Source: Gammaproteobacteria bacterium (GTDB lineage Bacteria > Pseudomonadota > Gammaproteobacteria > Berkiellales > Berkiellaceae). From it: DNA of 64,000 bases. The stretch's first letter is position 1, and the number at the start of each line of letters is the position of its first letter. The stretch covers positions 1 through 64,000 of the forward strand of contig JACPOY010000022.1 in the NCBI GenBank assembly GCA_016191245.1. The letters are read 5' to 3'. The translations under genes were made by a program, and so were the position numbers. Below are positions 1 through 7,676 of this stretch, piece after piece. The notes under the pieces were generated by a model, which was not told where the DNA came from, did not search any database, and worked only from the letters and a program-made list of their open reading frames with translations.

Positions 1-13
1 ATAATAGGATATT

Positions 14-427
14 TTAAAGTTTTAATATTGAAGCCGTGATACTCATTGTTATCACGGTTATGAAAATTGAGAAGGTTGCTCTCTTTAACTCTGTATTTCC
101 AGCACCGATCAATATATCAGGTCCATAATACCGGTATCCGGAAAATTGTCTAAGGGTTTTTGTTTCACGCTCCGCTGCATCAGGACCTATGACAAATTTC
201 CATGTCTTGACAATTATTATACGATCGCGATCTATTCTGGAAAAACGCCGTTTTATCGAGAGGTTTGTTATGCCTATCTTGTACAACGTGCCACCATCGT
301 TTGTTGCTACAGCAATGTAATACAGTAAGCCAGACTTTGTTTGATCAAACCCTGACAACGCACAGCCTGGACAACCGGCCTTATTTCCTCTTACATGTTT
401 AACCGGGGTTGAAATAAAGTATTGAAT
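14..427 (-). pseudogene. GIY-YIG (T5orf172/MUG113-like) nuclease fragment
   Basis: The reading frame encodes LLYYIAV, then LYKIGIT, a following KRRF arginine and an AERET glutamate, the order expected of a GIY-YIG-type nuclease fold. Upstream of the first possible start (TTG at 358) the frame stays open to about 427 and encodes GNKAGCPGC, a knuckle often seen in front of this domain in phage and plasmid homologues. No ATG precedes it, and the frame begins at a stop next to a traG scrap, so the N-terminus is missing. The C-terminal tail after GNTEL is hydrophobic and unlike the family, suggesting a frameshift near the end. Probably a dead homing-type endonuclease. Family assignment is by eye and moderate. 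Confidence 0.5.
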
Positions 428-465
428 CTATTCTTTTATTCGCTGAGATTTATTTCTTCTACTCG

Positions 466-535
466 TTATTTAACTTTTTCTTCCAGTAAAATTTAATTGC
501 TTTTGCTGAATATTCTTTTACCAGATGAGGATTCA
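466..535 (-). pseudogene. Remnant of the 3' part of a traG gene
   Basis: Positions 500-533 match 18717-18750, inside the intact traG here, at about 30 of 34 bases. Read on the minus strand in the right frame it gives NPHLVKEYSAKAIK, against NPHLAKEYSAKAIK in TraG. A one-base shift downstream restores LEEKVK, matching LDEKVK. The scrap lies between the truncated AAA_13 ATPase and the GIY-YIG fragment and supplies the last codons of the ATPase frame. It indicates recombination with another F-type transfer region. Confidence 0.6.
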
Positions 536-1365
536 CAATAAGGGCAATTTTCTTTTTCCGCAAAAGTAGTTCCTGCCTCAAGCCAACTTTCATGCGTTAT
601 ATGTTTTGTATCTTCACAACTATATTTGGCCACATGTTCGCGGACTGCTTTAAGTGCGCTTTCCGCAATTTCATCAATACTTTTTTCAAGTATCGATTGG
701 AATTGCTCTGAATCAGTTGGGACAGCAAAAATTTTGGGTTCACTAGCAGCTTTAAGTTCTTTTGTTTTTTGAGCTTGTTGAACTTCCATTTGCTTTTTAT
801 CTATTGTTACATCAATGCCTTCTTGTTTTGTAAGAGACATAAAATCATCTACAGATATTGTATAAGGTGCTAAAATGCTACGACTAATAGCTTTTAACTC
901 ATCTTCTGCATTTCTGATTATTTTATTAATATCATTATTTTCATTGTCTAAATCTACGATTTGTCGAACAAGCTTTACGCCTTCGTTACCAACTACTAAG
1001 CCATACTGCTTTTTCAAATGTTCGTTTGTGACAATGTCACCAGAAAATACATTGTCATTGATAAAAGTACTGTCATATATGGCTATCATTGGCTTAATGC
1101 CAGTCCATGAGTCACCATTAAAACTAGCAGCTTGGCCATCAATCTGCAAAATCGCCTTTTGTTCCGGGCCTCCTGCAAGAGTTTTACGACCGATAATTAT
1201 TTCTGAATTCCCTGTTGTCAAAGAACGTAATATATCGGCTAAGGTAGACTTACCCCATGCGTTTTCTCCGAATATCAGCGTACATTTCCCGAAAACAGCA
1301 TGTGCTACGGGTTTTGCTTGAGCAAATCGGCCTATGTTTTGTACATATTTTACTTCTTGCAGCAT
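493..1365 (-). pseudogene. AAA_13-type (RloC/PrrC-like) ATPase, truncated
   Basis: The protein begins MLQEVKYVQNIGRF and carries a Walker A loop GENAWGKST at residues 33-41, followed by the long helical region typical of ABC/SMC-like AAA_13 ATPases. It ends shortly after ENCPYCE, which looks like the first half of a zinc hook. Family members such as RloC continue with a second coiled coil and the Walker B/signature half, all missing here. The last residues come from a fused traG scrap. The ATG at 1365 fits the family better than the TTG at 1377. A relative of RloC/PrrC would have been an anticodon-nuclease-type defence gene, but the effector half is absent, so function is unknown and probably lost. 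Confidence 0.6.
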
Positions 1366-1553
1366 TGTTGTTCCCAATTCGTTTGTCTTATCTGAGGAAG
1401 AAAGTATATCTGAAGTTTTTTATTCAATGCAGGAAAAAGATTTCAGCCTCATAATTTATTTTCTTGGGTGACTAAGTAAATTAAATAATCAAATAATAGT
1501 TAACAAACTAAATTTAAAAGTGCAACTATAAGCTCCATGATTAGAAAAATATC

Positions 1554-1703
1554 TTGGGGCTTTGCCCCCGCCGCGTATCAACTCATCCCCCAACCTTCCG
1601 CACGCGCTTCGCTTGTTTGTGCAGGCTGGGTGGTCCCCCCTGATTTGACACTTGGACCCCCAGACTTCGCCAGTCTGGCAGGAGCGCAGGCCGCTGCGCT
1701 CCT
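1554..1703 (+). promoter_or_regulatory. GC-rich hairpin leader upstream of the DUF6573 gene
   Basis: Within the gene-free stretch 1366-1729, an AT-rich half is followed abruptly by a GC-rich block with three short hairpins: GGGGC/GCCCC at 1556-1568, CCAGACT/AGTCTGG at 1660-1678, and a perfect 10-bp stem AGGAGCGCAG/CTGCGCTCCT at 1680-1703. The composition is unlike the surrounding DNA, so the leader was probably acquired with the downstream gene. It could be a leader-region or single-strand promoter of a conjugative element; that is inference. Confidence 0.4.
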
Positions 1704-1729
1704 GAACTAAATAGATAGAAAGGAAAATA

Positions 1730-2140
1730 ATGATGAATACTACAACAGACTTTTTCGGGGAAATGATTTACGGATACACTCGCTCTCAAGCAATTGAGGA
1801 CGGTGAGCTAGTTGATGTTTCTGATATTGCAAAGCAATCGGGTTTTAAAATCCCAGTGGCTGTTACGCGTGCTGTTTGGGATCAGCACATAGAATGGACT
1901 GACAAGAACGATGATAGACAAACCATCCAAGATCAATCAGGCAGGCTATGGGATGTATTATGGATGCTGTATGTAGCCTGCAAGCGAAATAGGGACGAAT
2001 CTTACATCATCTATGGGTTGCATGTGATCCCACGTGATGGATCCTCTAAATCACCTACTTTAGTTAAATTAAAAGCGGTTATCTGCGGTGGCGATGAGGG
2101 CGAGCCTGTTATCACTATTATGTTGCCCGACGAGGATTGA
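1730..2140 (+). CDS. DUF6573 family plasmid protein
   Basis: A 136-residue soluble protein with the pattern FFGEMIYGYTRSQAIEDGELVDVS followed by GFKIPVAVTRAVW, then WDVLWMLYVA and a C-terminal beta-rich part. This is the signature of the DUF6573 family, which is common on conjugative plasmids and often sits near anti-restriction or leading-region genes; its activity is unknown. It starts at the first of two tandem ATG codons behind a purine-rich AAAGGAAAATA. It stands alone behind a GC-rich hairpin leader and is followed by a short inverted repeat. No transmembrane segment or signal peptide is visible. The family call is confident and the function unknown. Confidence 0.75.
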   Translation: MMNTTTDFFGEMIYGYTRSQAIEDGELVDVSDIAKQSGFKIPVAVTRAVWDQHIEWTDKNDDRQTIQDQSGRLWDVLWMLYVACKRNRDESYIIYGLHVIPRDGSSKSPTLVKLKAVICGGDEGEPVITIMLPDED

Positions 2141-2151
2141 AGCATGAAAGT

Positions 2152-2178
2152 TAGGCAGCTTCTTCAAGAGGCTGCCTA
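2152..2178 (+). terminator. Hairpin after the DUF6573 gene
   Basis: TAGGCAGC and GCTGCCTA form a perfect 8-bp stem around an 11-nt loop, 12 nt after the DUF6573 stop. There is no clear T run, so it may be a weak terminator or an mRNA 3'-end stabiliser. Confidence 0.4.
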
Positions 2179-2243
2179 GCAAGTCCATTGAATATGAAAA
2201 CAAAGATCGATTACAGTAACATTCCTTGGCTAAGATATGTGCA

Positions 2244-3710
2244 TTAAAATAAATCGTCTAATGTCACAACACCACTGATATGTTCGTTTACATATGAATT
2301 ATCTTTTATACCACTAGAAGCAATCATCGTTATAAATATTTGCTTATTTGTTTTAGTCTTTTCAACAAAAACTTTATGTTTATTTTCCAAAATCTTAGCG
2401 TATTTTTTATCAATAACAAATGGCTTAAGTGTATATTTGATTTCACATATTGTTATAGTGTTATCTCTGCGATCAAATAGTAAATCAATTTGTGTTCCAT
2501 CTTCTTCAGATTTTGCTTGCGATGTATAGCGCCATGTGTTAGCAATTGCGCTAGGACTTATTTCAAGTTTTTTTCTAATTTGTGCTATATGTTTATAGCA
2601 AATTGATTCAAACGTATAACCAGCCCAATTATACCAAGTTCCTGATTCTTGTATTTTTTCCCAATATCCTTTCTCAAGTGATTCTTTTTGTAATGTTTTT
2701 CTTAGAGGCTCAATCCATTTTAAATAAAACAAGGTATACTCATCCATTACTCGATAGTAAATACCCCGCTTTTTATGCATATATGGAGTAAAACTTATTA
2801 TGAATCCTGCTTCTTCTAAATCCTTTAGTTTGTCACTTGCTCTGCCACCTCTTGAAATAAGCTTGGCTTTTTTAATAATATCTTCTTGTCCTACTCCATA
2901 ACGATGTGCAGCAATAATTCTGAGAATCTCAACATAAGGTTCAGCATCGTCAAAAAGAGACGAAAATAAATTATCAAATTCCTTAAATAGTAAACTATTT
3001 TGCGTAAATGCAAGATTCTCAATAAGTTGTGGCGCTGAAAGTCCCTTTTTTGCATGTGCTAAGTAATACGGAATGCCACCGGTTACCATATATAAATGGG
3101 TTACGTGATTATTATTAAGTTTAACACCATTTAATGATAAAAATAATTTTGTTTCAGCAAGATTAAAGGGTTGAAGTTGGATTTTTCGGGTAATGCGGTT
3201 ATGCAGACCGCCTTTGTTATTTATAATTTTCTTAAGTATCCAAGAGGCGCTTGATCCGCAAATAACTAATTTTATCCTTGTATCAGTGGACCAATATTGA
3301 TTCCAAAAATATTCAAGAACAGACAATAATTTTGAACGATGTGTTGCCATCCAAGGAAATTCATCAAAAAATAGAACTACTTTTTGTTTCTTAGATACAA
3401 ATTTGTTGATAGCATCCATGAGCAGATCAAATGTATCATACCAGTTAGTTTGCTCTTTTAACTGCGTGCCTTTGTAGAATATTCTTCCAATTTCAATCAC
3501 AAAGCGGTTAATTTGTTCAGGCATTTTCCCATTTTGAATGCCTGTGATACTAAAAAAGAAGCATTTTTTCTTTTCAAAATATTGCTTAATAAGAAACGTT
3601 TTCCCTACCCTTCTTCTACCATATATGGCCATAAATTCTGGGCGATTAGAATCATAAAATTCTTGTAATGATTTTTGTTCTTCTTCCCTGCCAATTAATG
3701 TTAAGGCCAT
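2244..3710 (-). CDS. AAA ATPase with C-terminal PD-(D/E)XK-like domain (paralogue A)
   Basis: One of three paralogues here (also at 9078 and 43820). The N-terminal part is an ATPase_2/STAND-like P-loop domain: Walker A GRRRVGKT at residues 31-38, FFDEFPWM as Walker B, the sensor-like CGSSASWI, and NNKGGLHNR. A winged-helix-like middle is followed by a C-terminal DUF234-like segment with D409, E423 and K425 spaced like a PD-(D/E)XK nuclease core (IDLLF then CEIKYT). The start is set at ATG 3710, so that it begins MALTLIGREE like the paralogues; the longer frame to 3758 would run into the repeat array. The protein is complete at 488 residues. The substrate is unknown. Such ATPases occur in mobile DNA and may be regulatory or defensive. 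No antitoxin-like partner is adjacent. Confidence 0.8.
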   Translation of the reverse strand: MALTLIGREEEQKSLQEFYDSNRPEFMAIYGRRRVGKTFLIKQYFEKKKCFFFSITGIQNGKMPEQINRFVIEIGRIFYKGTQLKEQTNWYDTFDLLMDAINKFVSKKQKVVLFFDEFPWMATHRSKLLSVLEYFWNQYWSTDTRIKLVICGSSASWILKKIINNKGGLHNRITRKIQLQPFNLAETKLFLSLNGVKLNNNHVTHLYMVTGGIPYYLAHAKKGLSAPQLIENLAFTQNSLLFKEFDNLFSSLFDDAEPYVEILRIIAAHRYGVGQEDIIKKAKLISRGGRASDKLKDLEEAGFIISFTPYMHKKRGIYYRVMDEYTLFYLKWIEPLRKTLQKESLEKGYWEKIQESGTWYNWAGYTFESICYKHIAQIRKKLEISPSAIANTWRYTSQAKSEEDGTQIDLLFDRRDNTITICEIKYTLKPFVIDKKYAKILENKHKVFVEKTKTNKQIFITMIASSGIKDNSYVNEHISGVVTLDDLF

Positions 3711-3805
3711 TTGCTGCGCCGCGATTATTCTAGTATTAGTGGCGCAACAAATCAACAAATAAATATTGTTGCGCCGCTAATAATTTTCTATTGGTGGCGC
3801 AAGAA
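3711..3805. repeat. Alternating half-site array A upstream of ATPase A
   Basis: Four half-sites in alternating orientation: TTGCTGCGCCGC (3711-3722), TTAGTGGCGCAACAA (3736-3750), TTGTTGCGCCGCTAA (3766-3780) and TTGGTGGCGCAAG (3791-3803). Centres of the TGCGCC/GGCGCA cores are 26, 29 and 26 bp apart, a 55-bp tandem repeat of an inverted-repeat unit. The two middle copies match as an inverted repeat at 14 of 15 bases. The array abuts the ATPase A start codon, so it most likely overlaps its promoter. Confidence 0.8.
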
Positions 3806-3934
3806 AATAAGAGTGTATATACCTCAATTTAGATATGGCCAACTTGGAAAACGGCTGGATTTAAGGATAAGTTTCAGGATGCTTTGTAATATAGAAATTA
3901 TCATTTCCCTGTATTTCTCTTATCTTATTAGTGT

Positions 3935-4498
3935 TTGCGTGATTGGCGTTCTGCTTTATTGCAGGATGTTCAGGGTGAGGTACTAGAACTAGGGTGTGGA
4001 ACAGGCGCAAATCTTCCCTTTTTATCTCAAAAGGTAAGTCATTTGGCGATTGCTGAGCCGAACAAATATATGCGACAGAAATTTGCTGCCAAGCAAGCGC
4101 AGTTTCCACAATTAAATGTTACGCTGTTAGACTACAATGGTGAAATGATCCCTTTACCGAATGAAAGCGTGGATGCAGTGGTTTCTACTTTAGTGCTTTG
4201 CACGGTTGATGACTCGAAAAAAACACTAAATGAAATTTATCGTATTTTAAAACCTCAAGCCAAATTGTATTTTATTGAACATGTCGCTGCCTTAAACAAT
4301 CCAGGTCGCTTGAAATGGCAAAATTTCTTTGAGCCTGTGTGGCATGTGCTTGGTTGCGGCTGTCACTTAACACGGCAAACGGAACAGAGCATCATTCAAG
4401 CAGGTTTTATCATACAAGGCATCAAGCGCGAAAGTATGCGCGGTGTGCCACCAATTGTGCGTCCAAGCATTAGAGGAGTTGCAGTTAAATCAAACTAG
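3935..4498 (+). pseudogene. Class I SAM methyltransferase lacking its N-terminus
   Basis: The frame contains VLELGCGTGANLPFL (SAM motif I), the acidic EPNKYM strand, VDAVVSTLVLCTV (motif II/III region) and IYRILKPQAKLYFIEHV, the order of a UbiE/METTL7-like methyltransferase. Relatives have about 20-40 residues before motif I, but here a stop lies just upstream of the only available start, a TTG at 3935. The first 13 residues (RDWRSALLQDVQGE) already look like family sequence, so the 5' end was probably lost. The gene is isolated between ATPase A and the S66 peptidase. The substrate cannot be told. Confidence 0.55.
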
Positions 4499-4563
4499 TG
4501 AAATGTACATAACTGGTAGAACGTTTCGTTCATTGCGACGCAGCATAATCGGTCCTGAGCAAT

Positions 4564-5487
4564 TTATAGAATAAATTCTAAAAAATAATCGTTACCCATA
4601 CTCAATTTAGCATTATGTCCGAGCAATATTGGGTTGTTTATTGAACCATGCCCAATATTACTTATTTGTAAGACAGGCAATGAAATTTGTGAAGCAAATT
4701 GTTGTATTGTTTCCTTAATTAGGAACCTGCCATCAGGTTCACCTTTGTCGATGAGATCGCCAAATAATAATGCTTTAGCTTGATTAAATATTCCGGCTTG
4801 ACTTAATTGGGCTAGTACTCTGTCTATGCGATAGGCTCGTTCGTTGGTTTCTTCAATTAGCAAGATCTTGTTGAAGGCGTTAATTTGCCAGGAAGTCCCA
4901 AGACTTGCTTGTAATAAATGCAAATTTCCCCCAATGAGTGCTGAATTAATGGTTATATTATTTTCAGCTAATTTATTTAAAGGGATAATCTCACGATATA
5001 AGAGCCTTTTTTCACTCTGGAAAAGCATATTTTTTAATAAATTGATTGAATTTTTGGAAATTTTATTTAATGACACTTGATAACCTGATGGACCATGGAT
5101 GGTAGCCCAGCGCCACTTTCCTTGAAGAAAGATATGTAGCGCTGTAATATCGCTAAATCCAATAAATAGTTTGGAATGATTTGGTGGTTTAATTTTGCTT
5201 AACAAAGGGATCAATTTTGTTGAGCCAAACCCTCCTAATAAACACCATACAGCTTTCGAAGTATCATTTAATAGTGCGCGTTTTAAGTGAATAAAACGAT
5301 TTTCATCACTATTAGCATAAAGCAAACTTTCACCAAACAAATCAACAGGTATATGGCATTGTAGTTCCCATGACCTAAGCAATATCTTAATTTTATCTAA
5401 TATTTTCGGGTTGCATTTTGATGATGGCGCGACAATATCAACGATATCACCTGGTTTTAAATAATTTAGCTCTATTGACGAATTCAT
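4564..5487 (-). CDS. S66 family LD-carboxypeptidase (LdcA/MccF-like)
   Basis: A 307-residue serine peptidase of family S66. The nucleophile elbow IGFSDITALH places Ser112, IEETNERAYRIDR supplies Glu212, and ISNIGHGSINNP supplies His280, matching the Ser-Glu-His order of LdcA. There is no signal peptide, so it acts in the cytoplasm. LdcA trims D-Ala from recycled muropeptide tetrapeptides; the MccF branch cleaves microcin C-type compounds. The gene starts 23 bp after the ddl stop and is almost certainly cotranscribed with it. The pairing points to D-Ala/peptidoglycan recycling or resistance to a peptide-like toxin; the sequence alone does not separate these. Confidence 0.8.
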   Translation of the reverse strand: MNSSIELNYLKPGDIVDIVAPSSKCNPKILDKIKILLRSWELQCHIPVDLFGESLLYANSDENRFIHLKRALLNDTSKAVWCLLGGFGSTKLIPLLSKIKPPNHSKLFIGFSDITALHIFLQGKWRWATIHGPSGYQVSLNKISKNSINLLKNMLFQSEKRLLYREIIPLNKLAENNITINSALIGGNLHLLQASLGTSWQINAFNKILLIEETNERAYRIDRVLAQLSQAGIFNQAKALLFGDLIDKGEPDGRFLIKETIQQFASQISLPVLQISNIGHGSINNPILLGHNAKLSMGNDYFLEFIL

Positions 5488-5510
5488 ATAATCAGTAATT
5501 TCTTCAATTT

Positions 5511-6671
5511 TTATTTATATTCTCTTTTTAACTGGTTTTTGCGAACATGCCTATTAATTGCTAACTTAATAAGGTGAGTCAAGAGATCAGAATATTTCAA
5601 CCCTGATGCTTCCCATAGTTTAGGGTACATACTTATTTGAGTAAATCCAGGAATTGTATTAATCTCATTAAAATAAATATGATAAGTGTTGCGTTCTACA
5701 AATAAATCGATACGAGCCATCCCTTCGCAATCTAAAACTGAAAAAATCTTTTTTGCTATTTCTCTGGCCTTTTCCTGTAATTTAGAAGAAATTGTGGCAG
5801 GTATATGTAATGCGGCACCATTCTTATCTATGTATTTTGAAGTGTATGAATAAAATTCATGTGTTAAAGAAGTTCTTATTTCTCCGACAACACTTACAAT
5901 GGGATCCGAGCCATAATGTTCTGATTCTAGCATTGCAACTTCAATTTCAATCGGATTGATTCCTTTTTCAACGATAACCTTGTTATCATATTGATATGCA
6001 TTAATCATTGCGGAGGATAATTCGTTAACATCCTTTACTTTATGCACACCGATGCTCGAACCCATATTGGCCGGTTTTACAAATACTGGATAAGACAATT
6101 GTGCAGTGACTATTTTAATATAATGTTCAGTATTTTGCTCCCAATGAGCACGTTTGATGACAATAAATGGGAGCACAGGAATTTCCGCGTGCATCATTAG
6201 CCGTTTGGCGACATCTTTATCCATTCCTATCGATGAGGAAAGTACACCACAACCTACATAAGGCAAATTCGCTAACTCTAATAATGATTGAATCGTACCA
6301 TCTTCCCCTAACGTGCCATGAATAACTGGAAATACGACGTCGAACATTCTCTCCGAATCTCTCTGTAGAATAGAGTGTTGATGTTGTGGCTGTTGTAATT
6401 TATTACCTATAAGAGATGGGTTAAAAATCATGCGTTCTTCTTCGCATTGCAATCGTATATATTTACTTGATTTATCTGAAATTGATTCATTCTGAAAAAC
6501 ATCATCGCCTAGAAACCAAGTGCCTTGTTTATCAATTCCGATTGGGATCACTTCGAACATAGAACGATCTAAATTTTCAATCACATTTATTGCGGAAGCC
6601 AATGACACTTCATGTTCGCAAGAAGGGCCGCCATATAATACTGCAACACGAATTTTATCTAATTTATTCAT
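5511..6671 (-). CDS. ddl: D-alanine--D-alanine ligase
   Basis: ATP-grasp ligase of about 386 residues. EHEVSLASA is the N-terminal family motif, GEDGTIQSLLELANLPYVGCGV the central one, GMDKDVAKRLM and PVFVKPANMGSS the ATP-binding part, and FNEINTIPGFT the metal/phosphate-binding end. The omega-loop region YSYTSKYID keeps the tyrosines and lysine of D-Ala-D-Ala enzymes rather than a VanA-like D-Ala-D-Lac loop. Start chosen at 6671, because AAGG lies five bases upstream; an in-frame ATG at 6686 has no ribosome site. It is cotranscribed with the downstream S66 peptidase and divergent from the PAS-LuxR gene. A second copy of a housekeeping gene on a mobile element suggests a cell-wall or D-cycloserine-related role. 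Confidence 0.85.
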   Translation of the reverse strand: MNKLDKIRVAVLYGGPSCEHEVSLASAINVIENLDRSMFEVIPIGIDKQGTWFLGDDVFQNESISDKSSKYIRLQCEEERMIFNPSLIGNKLQQPQHQHSILQRDSERMFDVVFPVIHGTLGEDGTIQSLLELANLPYVGCGVLSSSIGMDKDVAKRLMMHAEIPVLPFIVIKRAHWEQNTEHYIKIVTAQLSYPVFVKPANMGSSIGVHKVKDVNELSSAMINAYQYDNKVIVEKGINPIEIEVAMLESEHYGSDPIVSVVGEIRTSLTHEFYSYTSKYIDKNGAALHIPATISSKLQEKAREIAKKIFSVLDCEGMARIDLFVERNTYHIYFNEINTIPGFTQISMYPKLWEASGLKYSDLLTHLIKLAINRHVRKNQLKREYK

Positions 6672-6796
6672 TAGTGCCTTATGCATTGGGTATTTTCTTT
6701 GTACTGTAGGAGCACCTTATGTTACTAAATTGATAATAAATGACATCCCGTATAATTTACGGGGATTATTTGTGATAAAATATGCATATATATTGT

Positions 6797-6802
6797 TATA
6801 AT
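6797..6802 (+). promoter_or_regulatory. Possible -10 box for the luxR-like gene
   Basis: TATAAT lies 18 bp before the ATG at 6821 in an AT-rich divergent region. If real, it excludes the ATG at 6782. No convincing -35 box at the usual spacing was found, so this is weak. Confidence 0.25.
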
Positions 6803-6820
6803 TTAGTTATCACACACATT

Positions 6821-7579
6821 ATGTTGAATAAAATTATTGGCATTAGTAATGAGCTAAAAGTCTGTAGATTTGGCAGTGGCATCAAGTTGATAAGGCAAGA
6901 AAAACTAAATAATCAAAGATACATTCAATCGGCTCACGATGAAAATACCATTGGCTGTATTTTGAAACATCCTTTCTCTGTATATCTGGAAACTACTCAA
7001 CATGTAATAATAAAAAGTAACGAAATAACTGCTGAGGCATGTGGTTTTGCATCGCTCGATGATTTTATAGGTAAACCTGCATTCCGTTTCTTTAAAAAAG
7101 ACACCATCGAAAAAAAAATTGCTAATCATAAACAAGTAATAAGAAACGATGCTCTTGTAATCGCCGAGGAAAACGCACTACTTCAAGATGGGAGTGAAGT
7201 GAACACACTCTCAGTGAGAATGCCATGGTATAATGACGAGAACAAAATTATTGGGTTATTTGGTTGCTCAATTGTATTAGGGAAAAATCCACTTGCTGAA
7301 TCCTTAACAAAAATAACAAAATTAGGTTTGCTGAATCTGGATCAATTGCAGAACAAAAGTAATTTTGCAGGATTAAAAGTTAATTCTAGTAATTTATCAA
7401 AGCGAGAGTTAGAGTGTTTGCGTCTTACAATAAAAGGAAAACCAGCAAAACAAGTTGCATACGAATTGAAAATATCGCAGCGAACAGTTGAAGAATATTT
7501 GGAAAATATCAAAAGAAAAATGAGAGTAACTTCGAAGTCGGCCCTGATTGAGAAGGGGATTGATTATTTTGTAGGGTAA
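6821..7579 (+). CDS. PAS-like sensor with LuxR-type HTH, transcription regulator
   Basis: About 252 residues. The middle (roughly residues 45-155) looks like a PAS fold: PFSVYLETTQHVIIKSNEITAE, GKPAFRFFKK and a conserved DGSEVNTLSVRMPWY strand. The C-terminus (about 190-240) is a LuxR/FixJ helix-turn-helix with LSKRELECLRL, GKPAKQVAYELKISQRTVEEYL. Such PAS-LuxR proteins are abundant in Legionella-related bacteria. It reads divergently from ddl and toward the LanC-like gene about 100 bp downstream, so it may control either. The ATG at 6821 is preferred because a TATAAT lies just upstream; an ATG at 6782 in the same frame adds 13 unlikely residues. The ligand is unknown. Confidence 0.75.
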   Translation: MLNKIIGISNELKVCRFGSGIKLIRQEKLNNQRYIQSAHDENTIGCILKHPFSVYLETTQHVIIKSNEITAEACGFASLDDFIGKPAFRFFKKDTIEKKIANHKQVIRNDALVIAEENALLQDGSEVNTLSVRMPWYNDENKIIGLFGCSIVLGKNPLAESLTKITKLGLLNLDQLQNKSNFAGLKVNSSNLSKRELECLRLTIKGKPAKQVAYELKISQRTVEEYLENIKRKMRVTSKSALIEKGIDYFVG

Positions 7580-7676
7580 ATTAATTAAAATAAATACGGC
7601 ATTGAGCGGTCAAGGGTATTGGGTATTTTGCTGCCACTGAAAAAACACAATGAATTAGCTGCACAGGAATTAAATA

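Noticed and set aside
3711..3758. Longer start of ATPase A at 3758
   Set aside because: The added residues do not resemble the paralogues and would be encoded by the half-site array.
5511..6671. D-Ala-D-Lac (VanA-type) ligase
   Set aside because: The omega-loop region has the YSYTSKY pattern of D-Ala-D-Ala enzymes, and no vanH or vanX is nearby.
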